A DNA stretch of 64,000 nt from a virus. Below are positions 40,959 through 49,461 of this stretch, one piece after another. Under the pieces are notes generated by a model. It ran no database searches. It was not told the origin of the DNA and saw only the letters and a program-made list of their open reading frames with translations. The stretch is from the IMG/VR virus record IMGVR_UViG_3300032282_001282, positions 22,284-86,283 of that record; one strand, 5' to 3'. Positions within the stretch are counted from its first letter, which is position 1, and each line of letters begins with the position of its first letter. The position numbers and the translations under genes are program-made.

Positions 40959-41927
40959 TTATTGTACGTTTTTCTTGGTTTTTTCTAATATTTTAAATGT
41001 CTTATTCTGTATTGTACGCAAATCCTCAAACGAGCCACCGGCGTTTATAACGCCCGATGTTTTGAGTCTTTCTGCGTATACAGGATTTTTCAACCCTTCC
41101 TCAACCACGAGATGTATTCTAGCCACAGTTGCTAAATCAGTACCAGCCGGCGCAAATAGTCCATACCAAATGTTCATGTCTAATTCGGGGTGCTTCTTGG
41201 ATAACGCTGGTAATTTAACAGAAGGATTTAATTCGTTGACCGTATGGCTTCCTTCGGGAGTCAGTGCGGCAATAAATTTAATTTTTCCAGCCTGCCATTG
41301 TGGCTTTAGTGTACCCAGTGAATCAATTGAAAAATCCACATTGCCGGCCATCAAATCAATCAGTGCTGGGCCGCCACCTTTGTAGTTGATAATCTGTGGT
41401 GCTGGTAATTTTTCCAATTTGGCCCAGTATGTAAACAAGTTGGCATTGTGATTGGACCAGTGTGCTATGTTGAATTTGTTGGGATTTTTGCGTACATAGT
41501 CCTTGAGTTCTTCATAGTTGTTAACAGGACTGTTTGCAGGAACAGCAAGAATAAATGTGGCAATACCCATTGGGATAATTGGAGAGAAACTGGCCGGTGT
41601 ATATTCTATATTTTCTTGTGCAGTCTTGAAAACAATATTACTGTCCAAGGTACCTTGACTGACCATGAATACTGTGTGTCCGTCTGGATTGGCCTTGGCC
41701 ACATAGTTGGCGGCAATCACAGTATCAGCACCGGGCTTGTTTACAACTGTAGCTCGCCAGCCGTGATTGTTAATAATTTCTTCAACAATACGAGCAAGTC
41801 GGTCTGTGTTTCCGCCTGGTGCAAACCCTACCACAATTTCAATTGGTTTTTTTGTTGGATCAAAATCAGCTAGAGCTGAAAAAGATAACATTGATAGTAC
41901 GGCTGTGATAAAAAGTCGTTTAAACAT
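40959..41927 (-). CDS. Bug/TctC-family periplasmic solute-binding protein
   Basis: 322 aa from ATG 41927; the signal peptide MFKRLFITAVLSMLSFSALA then begins correctly. PIEIVVGFAPGGNTDRLAR is the classical family motif, and VVNKPGADTVIAANYVAKANPDGHT and YKGGGPALIDLMAGNVDFS follow the canonical order, so this is the most typical Bug protein of the three. It lies directly downstream of the second PP-loop gene. Confidence 0.92.
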   Translation of the reverse strand: MFKRLFITAVLSMLSFSALADFDPTKKPIEIVVGFAPGGNTDRLARIVEEIINNHGWRATVVNKPGADTVIAANYVAKANPDGHTVFMVSQGTLDSNIVFKTAQENIEYTPASFSPIIPMGIATFILAVPANSPVNNYEELKDYVRKNPNKFNIAHWSNHNANLFTYWAKLEKLPAPQIINYKGGGPALIDLMAGNVDFSIDSLGTLKPQWQAGKIKFIAALTPEGSHTVNELNPSVKLPALSKKHPELDMNIWYGLFAPAGTDLATVARIHLVVEEGLKNPVYAERLKTSGVINAGGSFEDLRTIQNKTFKILEKTKKNVQ

Positions 41928-41989
41928 GATTTGAATGGTCCTTATTTTTAAAAATTTCAATGATTGCGTTGTATAGTTTTTCTAGCACG

Positions 41990-43105
41990 TTATTCTCCTA
42001 GACTGTATTTCTTAGAGTATATGTCCTTGATGTTTAGTAGTGCGTGTGTACGGCCTAATGCGTTTTCGTTAAGCCAATTGAAGAATGGTTTGTCTCCGCG
42101 TAGGTTATAAAACCCTTTAACATAATTTATTGCTGTCGGGTCACCGAGTTTTAATTTTGCGGCCAACATAGGTTCACCAGTTAGGTTAGCAAAATCTTCA
42201 AAGTTGGCATCAGGATCAAATTGAGTACGGTATATACGTCCGTTGGCTGTTTTTTGATTAAAGCTGGCACCTTTGGTCAATTCAGGATGCCGACCTACTA
42301 GTCGAGACCAGGCTGTATAACTAAACGGGCTGGCATCTCTGGCAACCCAAGTTTGACTAAAATTGTCATAAACTCCTGATTTGTGTAATCGCTTCAAGGC
42401 ATTTTTAGCCATATGACTTTGTTTTAAGTTAACTAATGGATCAAGAAAAAAACATTCTACATTAGGATGTCCCATTGTTGTACGTATATTTCTGTCAGTT
42501 TGGCATGTAACCCATTGTCCATTCTCATGGAAAATTGTCGGCTTTTCTAATCCCAATGTAATACCCCAACGGTAACCGTTATGATTGCGTTCACAATGTT
42601 CTATGGTGGCATCGCTCATTGCCGACTGTCCGTATTTTAATAAATCGCCGCTGGTTTCAAAGATCCAGTTTTCGTCACGGACTACCAACTTGCGAATATT
42701 TGAATCGTATTCGTTCCACGGAGTGATTACTGTAGACTTATCGTAGCAGTTGTCTATCATCCATTGTACATGCCACTCGGGGTACGGGTCTCCAGCAATG
42801 TCTTGGCTATACTTGATAATAATTTCATCAATGTGAATGTTATTGGCTTTGAAGATGTTATACATAGTGTGGCTGTCTGTGCCACCGGACCACATAAAGA
42901 TCAGCCGCTCGTACTTGTTTCGTAAATTGCGGGCATGGATTCCCATGAGTTCATCAAAACTAGCTGTGGGTTCTTGAGTCCAATCTAGTCGGTCATTTTC
43001 TGCGTCTAAGCAGTAAAGCTCAACAGGTCGGTTTGAGGTAAAAGATTCGTATAACGCAACATACACGTTGTAAAAAATCTTACCATTGCATAGGTAATGG
43101 GTCAT
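41990..43105 (-). CDS. PP-loop (asparagine-synthase-like) ATP pyrophosphatase
   Basis: 371 aa. FMWSGGTDSHTMYNIF carries the SGGxDS loop (residues 73-78); HIDEIIIKYSQD and WHVQWMIDNCYDKS align with HIDEIITNW and MQWIADNMPNTK of the paralogue at 3592-4719. No glutaminase domain. Located between the tmRNA coding piece and a Bug gene, repeating the Bug + PP-loop pairing. Confidence 0.75.
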   Translation of the reverse strand: MTHYLCNGKIFYNVYVALYESFTSNRPVELYCLDAENDRLDWTQEPTASFDELMGIHARNLRNKYERLIFMWSGGTDSHTMYNIFKANNIHIDEIIIKYSQDIAGDPYPEWHVQWMIDNCYDKSTVITPWNEYDSNIRKLVVRDENWIFETSGDLLKYGQSAMSDATIEHCERNHNGYRWGITLGLEKPTIFHENGQWVTCQTDRNIRTTMGHPNVECFFLDPLVNLKQSHMAKNALKRLHKSGVYDNFSQTWVARDASPFSYTAWSRLVGRHPELTKGASFNQKTANGRIYRTQFDPDANFEDFANLTGEPMLAAKLKLGDPTAINYVKGFYNLRGDKPFFNWLNENALGRTHALLNIKDIYSKKYSLGE

Positions 43106-43130
43106 TGAATATTCATTCTAATAGATTAAC

Positions 43131-43362
43131 ATAATGATAGGTTTATTCTGTTACGAGGAAAACCTATCAAAACCCTAAGTGGCTGTTAGGCCGCTAATGC
43201 GAACTGTTCGTCGTTTGCGTTTACGTTTTTTGCTTCTGCGACCGAGCTACGTCTTTCTATGCTATGGGCATAGCGACTACAGTTACCTCAATCCTAACGG
43301 GTTTCACATTCCCGTGTTGTCTGCTTGTCTACTTATCACCCTGTCGAAACCATAGCAGGCCC
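43131..43362 (-). ncRNA. ssrA: tmRNA, coding piece (permuted, split ssrA)
   Basis: The 5' end GGGCCTG (43362-43356) pairs in all seven positions (one G-U) with CAGGTCC of the acceptor piece at 43749-43755, forming the tmRNA acceptor stem. CTATGGTTTCGACAGGG corresponds to the conserved 5' tRNA-like region (TGGATTCGACGGG in E. coli). The tag reading frame is at 43218-43186: GCA AAC GAC GAA CAG TTC GCA TTA GCG GCC TAA, i.e. ANDEQFALAA, preceded by AAAAAACGTAAAC. Downstream, GATAGGTTT/AAACCTATC (43168-43136) forms a 9-bp hairpin near the likely 3' end, which is approximate. Function: rescues stalled ribosomes and tags peptides for ClpXP. Confidence 0.92.
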
Positions 43363-43363
43363 A

Positions 43364-43732
43364 TCATAAAGAAACTTGTTTGAGATACTGCTCACCTTCG
43401 CCGGTTACATACCAATACTCATCATCGTTGACTATGTATCCAGCATCAGCCAAACTGTCCATAGCATTGTCAAATGCTTGGGTGCGTGACTCATCTTCTA
43501 CATAGTCTAATCCTGACATGATGGCAGTATAGATTCCTTTTAGTATTAGAATTTTACCTAATCCCTTGCCTTGAAAGGTTGGCTCTAATTCTACTAAACT
43601 TCTTCCACTAACTGCATCATATTGAAATGTTCCTGCATATTGCCCATCTACACTTATTTCAACGCCAATAGTATTACTACCTTTTGTTGTTTTGAAACTT
43701 AGTTTCGGATTAGCAATTTCAGTGATACGCAT
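43364..43732 (-). CDS. GNAT-like acetyltransferase encoded inside the tmRNA intervening segment
   Basis: 122 aa from ATG 43732, with AAGGAAG four to five nt upstream overlapping the acceptor piece's 3' trailer; TTG 43735 is possible. ELEPTFQGKGLGKILILKGIY resembles GNAT motif A (Q-x-x-G-x-G-K). The TGA stop (43366-43364) ends one base before the mature 5' end of the tmRNA coding piece. It lies exactly where permuted tmRNA genes have their short removed spacer. Confidence 0.7.
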   Translation of the reverse strand: MRITEIANPKLSFKTTKGSNTIGVEISVDGQYAGTFQYDAVSGRSLVELEPTFQGKGLGKILILKGIYTAIMSGLDYVEDESRTQAFDNAMDSLADAGYIVNDDEYWYVTGEGEQYLKQVSL

Positions 43733-43744
43733 CAAACTTCCTTA

Positions 43745-43809
43745 TGGTGGACCTGGCGGGAGTCGAACCCGCGTCCAGAATGCCTTTCGGCTCACTTCAT
43801 ACAACAATA
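43745..43809 (-). ncRNA. ssrA: tmRNA, acceptor piece (permuted, split ssrA)
   Basis: Minus strand: a GCCGAAAGGC hairpin, then TTCTGGAC, the T arm GCGGG-TTCGACT-CCCGC (5-bp stem, 7-nt loop), CAGGTCC, A and encoded CCA (43747-43745). No anticodon or D arm follows, so it is not an ordinary tRNA. It precedes the coding piece in transcription order, the reverse of a one-piece tmRNA. The 5' boundary is estimated from the promoter. Confidence 0.92.
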
Positions 43810-43815
43810 ACTTAC

Positions 43816-43844
43816 ATTATATACTTATTTGACTAGCGTGTCAA
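43816..43844 (-). promoter_or_regulatory. Sigma70-like promoter of the split tmRNA
   Basis: Minus strand TTGACA (43844-43839), exactly 17 nt, TATAAT (43821-43816); start site expected near 43809. The -35 box lies in the last codons of the radical-SAM gene. Confidence 0.85.
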
Positions 43845-45330
43845 ACGGGGTTAATTTGGATTTTTTGTAAGTTTCTATGGCCGCATACACTTCTTTGATT
43901 TTGTTACCAAATAATGTTTTATCAAAAGTTCCATTTATAACATCTTTGATATCGATTCCTAATCCAACTATTTCCGACACTTCCCACATAGCAGTTACAC
44001 CATCATTCCAGTTGTGTATAACTTTGCCAAACTTCTTTCTGTACTGATCTGTTTCTTTGTTTAACTGTTTTGCGATGGCCAATGCTGTATCTACATCCAT
44101 AAATTTGTTTTTCCAGTTTACAATGTCGATGTCTTTTTTAAATGTGCCTTTGTCTACAGTTTCTGCATCTTTTGTAGTGTAGTCCCATTTTTCATAGTTC
44201 TTCTCAAACTCACTTAATCTAGTCATTGCATTTTTACGCAACACCAATCCAAACCATTCCCATTTATCAAATACTTCAAAGTTCTGGTCGATAAACCATT
44301 GCTGGCTATCAAGTATGCTTTTTAATGATTCGCCGGGCAGTCCTACAATCATTCCTGTGTATGTATAGATGTCGCGATTCTTTTTTAGTTGTCTAACAGC
44401 GTCAAGTTGACGTTCAGTATCCATGCCCTTGCCAATGGCTTTTTTAGCCTCAGGATGGAATGATTCTATCCCAAAGGTACCGGCAATAAGTCCTGTGTCG
44501 GCCAACATTGATATTGTTTCAGGATATCTGGCCATTAAGTCTGCACGTAAGAATGCCGAGTAAGTTAGTTGAACTCCGCTTTGTGCAATAGCTTCGGCAA
44601 CGTATTCTAGTTTAACTATGTTGTCGTTAAATGTATCGTCTTGGAATGTGTAGTTAGTGATACCCCACATTTCGTAATTGCGTTTGAATTCATCGGCTAA
44701 ATTTCCTTTGTGTCGTATGTAGTCATTTTTCTTTTTACCAAGCAAAGGAAATTGGCAAAAGGTACATCTAAATATACAGCCACGACTAATTTCAACAGGC
44801 AAGAAGTTAAATTTAATTTGATCTTCGGGCAACCATTTGATTGTTAAATCAGTGTCATCATTCTTGTAAAATTCTTCAGCATTAACTGCCAGGGTTTCTC
44901 TATATGGTACCCATTGTAGGTTGTCTAATCGTTTACCCGTAATGTATTTTAAGTAATGTAATACTGCTTCTTCGGCGTAGCCCCAGATAATTCTATCTAC
45001 TAGAGCTGTATCTAATCCAGCCAGTGCAGATTCGTTACCGCCAATGAGTGTTTGTACTCCGGGATAGGTTTCTTTGACATGTTTGAATAAGGTATTAATT
45101 TTTTCAAAGTCGTACAAGAATGTAATGCTAATGCCAACAAACAAAGTATCTTTTGTGATATACTTTGCACATACTTGTTTTAATTCGTCTATAGAAAAAT
45201 GACTAAAGTAATCAACTACTTCAATGTTGAACCCATGTGGTTCCAAGAATGTCCTAATTCTAGTTGCACCGGCAGGCCTAGTTAAGGTCTTGGTTTTATC
45301 CATGCCAGTGAAGATTATTCCGTGTGTCAT
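43825..45330 (-). CDS. Radical SAM enzyme with N-terminal cobalamin-binding-like domain
   Basis: 501 aa. The cluster motif CIFRCTFC (C185, C189, C192) is CxxxCxxC; FQDDTFNDN, LGIESFHPEAKKAIGKG-like FGIESF and GMIVGLPGE are radical-SAM core motifs. Residues 1-130 form a Rossmann-like region (TLIGGNESALAG) as in B12-binding radical-SAM proteins, but the DxHxxG cobalamin motif is absent. Class B methylases and peptide-modifying enzymes have this layout. It overlaps the gene upstream by 4 nt. Confidence 0.85.
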   Translation of the reverse strand: MTHGIIFTGMDKTKTLTRPAGATRIRTFLEPHGFNIEVVDYFSHFSIDELKQVCAKYITKDTLFVGISITFLYDFEKINTLFKHVKETYPGVQTLIGGNESALAGLDTALVDRIIWGYAEEAVLHYLKYITGKRLDNLQWVPYRETLAVNAEEFYKNDDTDLTIKWLPEDQIKFNFLPVEISRGCIFRCTFCQFPLLGKKKNDYIRHKGNLADEFKRNYEMWGITNYTFQDDTFNDNIVKLEYVAEAIAQSGVQLTYSAFLRADLMARYPETISMLADTGLIAGTFGIESFHPEAKKAIGKGMDTERQLDAVRQLKKNRDIYTYTGMIVGLPGESLKSILDSQQWFIDQNFEVFDKWEWFGLVLRKNAMTRLSEFEKNYEKWDYTTKDAETVDKGTFKKDIDIVNWKNKFMDVDTALAIAKQLNKETDQYRKKFGKVIHNWNDGVTAMWEVSEIVGLGIDIKDVINGTFDKTLFGNKIKEVYAAIETYKKSKLTPFDTLVK

Positions 45331-46103
45331 TTGTTCTTATTAATGTAACGCTGTTTTAGTGCTTCAAAAAACTCACGATCATCATCAGTTAATTCAACTG
45401 CATCAATTTGTTCACGTTGATATCTAACAAAATTTTGTAGTGCTTCAAAGTCGCCTTCATACTTAAAGTTGTTGGTAATCTTTTTAGTATCGTAAACGTC
45501 CATGATAATATGATAACGATCTTCATCTGAGTCATTGCGAATTTGGTGCCATAGGTTAGTCCAAATAATGTATGGACGACCATCGGCTTCCATGTACAGA
45601 CGATCCCCATCACAGATGTGTACGCATTGGTCGTTAGTCCACAATGGAATATGTAGTCTAGCCATATACTCAGTTGTGTCTGCGTCTTTGTGTACTAGGC
45701 TTTTACAATGTGCTTGTAAGCAGGTAATCCTGGCACGTCTAGGATAAAAACCCAACTCCATTAAATGATCAATTATTTTTTTAATTTCGCCTACATAGGC
45801 CTGTGTGGGCTTGTCGTGTTCTAAACTGTGGGAAATATTAAAATGTTTAAAGGACTTGTATATTAGTTCTGTTGTAGGTAAAAATGATTCAAGTGACGTA
45901 CCGGCTTCTGTTTGTATTGCTTCCCAACCATCTTGCCAGTCTGCACTACGGCTTAACAAACTCCACCCGCCAAATCCGTGATACTGTGGTGTTTCAAATT
46001 CTTCGCCTTGGATTACTTGGTTGCCCAATGTAAATACACTTTCGCGAACTTCTTTGCGAAGTTTATCAATATCAAATTGAACGTCTAATTTTTCGTACCA
46101 CAT
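45327..46103 (-). CDS. Aspartyl/asparaginyl-hydroxylase-like HxD dioxygenase
   Basis: 258 aa. H138-K-D140 (LVHKDAD), H186 (LWHQIRND) and R196/R-Y after it give the Fe(II)/2OG triad and arginine. The AHIPLW-like ARLHIPLWT and DGDRLYMEADGRPYIIW strings resemble aspartyl beta-hydroxylase-type enzymes, which often modify proteins. Between two radical-SAM or oxygenase genes in one operon. Confidence 0.7.
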   Translation of the reverse strand: MWYEKLDVQFDIDKLRKEVRESVFTLGNQVIQGEEFETPQYHGFGGWSLLSRSADWQDGWEAIQTEAGTSLESFLPTTELIYKSFKHFNISHSLEHDKPTQAYVGEIKKIIDHLMELGFYPRRARITCLQAHCKSLVHKDADTTEYMARLHIPLWTNDQCVHICDGDRLYMEADGRPYIIWTNLWHQIRNDSDEDRYHIIMDVYDTKKITNNFKYEGDFEALQNFVRYQREQIDAVELTDDDREFFEALKQRYINKNK

Positions 46104-46111
46104 ATTATTCC

Positions 46112-46687
46112 TTAAATGTTATTTGTTTCTTTGAGCATTTGGTATACATCATTATATGTATACTTTTTTGTTCTGAGAGCTATAGCTTTTCTAACAGCAA
46201 ATTCTTCTACCGGGATCACGTTGTGTATTTGCGATACATCTAGTAACCAAGCCTCGCCTTCTTCGGCAATAAAACTATCTATTTCTTCTACATCATCTAA
46301 ATCGTATACGGCTTTTACATAAGCAACTTCTTGGTCTTCTTCAAGACGACTTTTAGGACGGGTAATTACATTTTCTAATTGATGATAAGTTGAATTGTCT
46401 TTGGCACGATAAAATACCGTGCGACACTTTGTAGTCTTAATGTAAAAATTAATTGTAGTTACTAAATCATTATCAACGTGCGGTAACAGTACAGAATTAA
46501 TAGTCATCAGCGTTAGATAAAAATCATCTTTATACTGTTTAGGTACCACAGAATAAATTGCGTCTATGTCCGGGCTCCAAATTTTATTATGATATACACC
46601 CTTACCGTCTAGGCCAGCAAAAGACTCTAGTCCACTGATGTTAGTGTACAAAGGTGTTTCAAATCGATTTGTTAAGCGAGCAAACAT
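46112..46687 (-). CDS. HxD dioxygenase-like protein, paralogue of 47330-47860
   Basis: 191 aa. H70-V-D72 (LLPHVDND), a distal H in SQIHNV and an R in VRKAIAL follow the Fe(II)/2OG pattern. FARLTNRFETPLYT, NKIWSPD and TTINFYI are shared with the paralogue. The two genes flank the methylase-like gene. Confidence 0.68.
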   Translation of the reverse strand: MFARLTNRFETPLYTNISGLESFAGLDGKGVYHNKIWSPDIDAIYSVVPKQYKDDFYLTLMTINSVLLPHVDNDLVTTINFYIKTTKCRTVFYRAKDNSTYHQLENVITRPKSRLEEDQEVAYVKAVYDLDDVEEIDSFIAEEGEAWLLDVSQIHNVIPVEEFAVRKAIALRTKKYTYNDVYQMLKETNNI

Positions 46688-47340
46688 AGCGTCTTATAAT
46701 TAAAATAGTCAGACCCAGATTCAATTATTTGTCTTAGTCTCGGAATGTCTATTTGTTCAATCTTATTAGTATAACCTATTTCGACAGAATATGCAATCAT
46801 ATCTTCGGATAGTTTTTCCAATAGCTGTGTTTGGTTATAGAACTGTGAGTATCCACGCCCTACACAAGCAAGTACATTAACTGCATCCGATTTTAATTCA
46901 AAATTGTTAACGTCTACAATCTCTACAATGTTCATTGGCTTTGCAATACCCAACGCTTCATAACATAATTCTCCCGAAGACTTAGTGTCAATTACTGGAT
47001 ATCGTTTTGTTAATTTTTTACAAACGCTGTCAAAATAATAAGGACTGCCTGGTGCTAGATACGCATACTTAGAATCTCGGGGTAGTGATTTAATAACATC
47101 AATGACCTTCTTGGCAACACTAAATCCATCGATCCTTTTGTTATTTTCTACCCAGGCATTTAATGTAATTATCTTGTGTCCACGTTCTTTAATATACCGA
47201 TAACCGTAATAGTCGGGATAAGATGCCGATGCTACAACACAAGTAATCTTTTGATCAAAGAATGTATAAAACTCTTTGGTAGCAGATTCTTGAGTAATCG
47301 GCACACCCACGACAGTAATGTCGCGAGACTTAAACCACAT
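46672..47340 (-). CDS. Tetrapyrrole-methylase-fold-like protein (possible peptide methyltransferase)
   Basis: 222 aa from ATG 47340. DITVVGVPITQ at the N-terminus, YLAPGSPYYFDSV and the following TKSSGELCYEALGI occupy the places of the glycine-rich loop (GxP/GDP) and the S-x-E...LGI segment of the tetrapyrrole-methylase family, a family that also contains the borosin backbone N-methyltransferases. There is no cobalamin or haem gene nearby. The assignment is a by-eye motif match and could be wrong. Confidence 0.45.
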   Translation of the reverse strand: MWFKSRDITVVGVPITQESATKEFYTFFDQKITCVVASASYPDYYGYRYIKERGHKIITLNAWVENNKRIDGFSVAKKVIDVIKSLPRDSKYAYLAPGSPYYFDSVCKKLTKRYPVIDTKSSGELCYEALGIAKPMNIVEIVDVNNFELKSDAVNVLACVGRGYSQFYNQTQLLEKLSEDMIAYSVEIGYTNKIEQIDIPRLRQIIESGSDYFNYKTLCLLA

Positions 47341-47860
47341 TGCCGGTCTCTTTAAGCATTTCAACAACATTGTCATAAGGATGTATAAATGTACCTAAGG
47401 TTACTGCCTTACGCAGACCGATGGTACCTTGTACGCTGTGTATTTTCTTAACGTTCAAGCACCATATTTCAAAGTCCTGTGCTACAAAACTATCTACTTC
47501 TTCAAGCTCATCTTCAAAATAAATGTGACCATCAATTTGATTTTCTATTTGCAAGGTCCTTGGATTATCTACTGTAGGTCGATAAAATACAGTTTTAGCT
47601 CCGCTGGTTTCAATATAAAAATTGATAGTAGTAATAATTTCTGTATCTGTATGTGGAGGTATTGGGCGATTGATAGTCATAACAGTTAAATGAAAATCAG
47701 ACCAATAACGTTTAGGCAATACGCTGTAGAGTTTTTCGGCGTCGGGCGACCATATCTTTTTATAGTCAATGCCTTGGTTGTCAACGCCTGTGAATGTCTT
47801 TAGCCCCTGTGTTACTGTGTACAGTGGTTTTTCAAAGGTGCTGTTAAGACGTACAAACAT
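47330..47860 (-). CDS. HxD dioxygenase-like protein, paralogue of 46112-46687
   Basis: 176 aa from ATG 47860 (TAATG overlap with the upstream stop), matching the paralogue's start. H70-T-D72 (PPHTDTE), distal H in KKIHSVQ and R in LRKAVTL. Shares FVRLNSTFEKPLYT, KIWSPD and TTINFYIETSG. The duplication around the methylase-like gene suggests related substrates. Confidence 0.68.
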   Translation of the reverse strand: MFVRLNSTFEKPLYTVTQGLKTFTGVDNQGIDYKKIWSPDAEKLYSVLPKRYWSDFHLTVMTINRPIPPHTDTEIITTINFYIETSGAKTVFYRPTVDNPRTLQIENQIDGHIYFEDELEEVDSFVAQDFEIWCLNVKKIHSVQGTIGLRKAVTLGTFIHPYDNVVEMLKETGNVV

Positions 47861-48546
47861 TATTTCCACTCTTTAATTTTGCTCATGCGTCCAGCCCAGG
47901 ACTTTAGAATTACAGTATTTTCATAGTTAGGATCAACTACCTTACGTAAATCTGTGCTTAGGCTAATGCGTAGGTCCGAGGATTTGTTTTGGTCTACGCC
48001 GTGTAGTACATAGCTAGGGAAAAATATTAGTCTACCTTCTACTGGTTTAAATCTACGCTCACGCACATAGGGACTGCCACTAACAGTATTGCGATCCCAA
48101 TTGATTGCTCCTGCTGTGTCATAGCATACTAAATCGCCACAGCCTTCTTTTGCTTGGATATAGTATGTAGCCGCAATGGCAGATTCTGTGTGTCCGTGTA
48201 CTTCCAATGATTCACCGGGCTCACGCACATTAACCCAGCCCATAAAATGCTCGCACCCTTTGAGGTTAAGCAACCTAATCTCGGGTACTTCTCTAGTGAT
48301 TGTTTTAGTAACAATATCAACGATTTCTTGTTTAAGTATGTCTAAGTTAGGACGACTATAATCCCAAATACTATCACCGGGCTTACGGTCAAGGCCCAAT
48401 ACAATGTCTTTGCCTATACTGTATATTTCGTCAAGCAAGGCAGTATTGAACTCTTCATCAAATCGTGTTTGTACTTCCCATATTGGGCTTTTCCAAAATA
48501 AGTTTTGTGCGTTTTGATACCAGTGGTATCTTTCTTTATCGTCCAT
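47860..48546 (-). CDS. Putative 2OG-Fe(II) oxygenase (phage type)
   Basis: 228 aa. LEVHGHTESAIAATYYIQ with H117/H119 and E121, GCGDLVCYD, GRLIFFPSYVLHGVD with H182, and DLRISLS with R193 follow the large family of phage and bacterial putative 2OG-Fe(II) oxygenases. These are common in cyanophages. Substrate unknown; in the oxygenase operon. Confidence 0.78.
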   Translation of the reverse strand: MDDKERYHWYQNAQNLFWKSPIWEVQTRFDEEFNTALLDEIYSIGKDIVLGLDRKPGDSIWDYSRPNLDILKQEIVDIVTKTITREVPEIRLLNLKGCEHFMGWVNVREPGESLEVHGHTESAIAATYYIQAKEGCGDLVCYDTAGAINWDRNTVSGSPYVRERRFKPVEGRLIFFPSYVLHGVDQNKSSDLRISLSTDLRKVVDPNYENTVILKSWAGRMSKIKEWK

Positions 48547-48547
48547 A

Positions 48548-49150
48548 CTATCTGTCCACTATTAAATTTAATTGTTTAAATTTGTCTACTACTGTTTCCC
48601 ATTTAGGCATATCAGGCAAGCGTGGGCCTAACCATGCTCGTACACTAATTGCCCAACGACCTTCACTACCACATTCAATGGCGTGTGGTTTGTCTGTACG
48701 ACACAATACCATTCCCGAGTTTATTTGTTTTCTATCTATTTCAACTAGCTGTCTAGTATCCCACTCGCGATAGCCGTAGTCGTTAAGGTCGGGATGATAT
48801 TCATCAACATCTTTGCCGGGATCATCATACCATGTCATGTAGGATGTTGTATTATTAAATGTCCAGTTCATTGCCCACGTTGTAGTACCAATGGAATCTA
48901 TATCCCAATGGGCTCTGTTGGATTTTAAATACGGTGCTTTGTAAAACAACATGATCAACCCTTTGAGATAAATTCCTTTATCTTCAAATTGGTCAATCCA
49001 CTCTTGTTTGAAAATTTGGTCGGCTGAATAACGCCAACTCTTTTGAACTAACGGTTCTGGGGGAAATTTAAAATCGTCAAGTAATGCGTGTTCTGAGTTA
49101 GCATTAATATCGTACCAGGAGTAATTTAATTCCCTTGTTGACTTTTCCAT
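48548..49150 (-). CDS. HxD Fe(II)/2OG dioxygenase-like protein
   Basis: 200 aa. H81-W-D83 (RAHWDID), H156 (DKPHAIEC) and R171 (AISVRAW) give a complete triad plus arginine. Tryptophan-rich. It overlaps the small unknown gene upstream by 25 nt and lies 2 nt before the next oxygenase. Confidence 0.72.
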   Translation of the reverse strand: MEKSTRELNYSWYDINANSEHALLDDFKFPPEPLVQKSWRYSADQIFKQEWIDQFEDKGIYLKGLIMLFYKAPYLKSNRAHWDIDSIGTTTWAMNWTFNNTTSYMTWYDDPGKDVDEYHPDLNDYGYREWDTRQLVEIDRKQINSGMVLCRTDKPHAIECGSEGRWAISVRAWLGPRLPDMPKWETVVDKFKQLNLIVDR

Positions 49151-49461
49151 TCATTGTATTGTTGTAATAGAGCATTTGACTCTGTATCTTTTTCAACCCA
49201 AGGTAAACCATCATCTTGTCCCTCGGATGCAGATTTAAGCAATGCAGTCTGCCCAAGCAACATACGTGCTTCAGGCGGAATAATTGCTTCAACAATATCA
49301 TGATATTCAGTCATCATTTGAAAGTATCTGGCTTTGTCTGTTTCGCTCAAGGCCATAATACGTTGATACATTTGATTGTTGAAAAAGTCGTGCAGGTGAT
49401 CTTTGTTGTAAACTACAACTTCACCGTTTTCGTTTGTAATTGTAATATTCTCTTCGCTCAT
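49126..49461 (-). CDS. Small acidic protein next to the Cys-rich gene
   Basis: 111 aa. Acidic, with an ITITNENGEVVVYN beta start and helical remainder (YFQMMTEYHDIVEAIIPPEA). Overlaps the Cys-rich gene's stop by 4 nt (ATGA), so it is translationally coupled to it. It could be a partner of the modification system, but no motif supports that. Confidence 0.6.
   Translation of the reverse strand: MSEENITITNENGEVVVYNKDHLHDFFNNQMYQRIMALSETDKARYFQMMTEYHDIVEAIIPPEARMLLGQTALLKSASEGQDDGLPWVEKDTESNALLQQYNEWKSQQGN

Noticed and set aside
43745-43824. Ordinary tRNA gene
   Set aside because: T arm and CCA are present but no anticodon arm or D arm fits in the 80 bases; the matching acceptor strand is found 380 nt downstream in the tmRNA coding piece.
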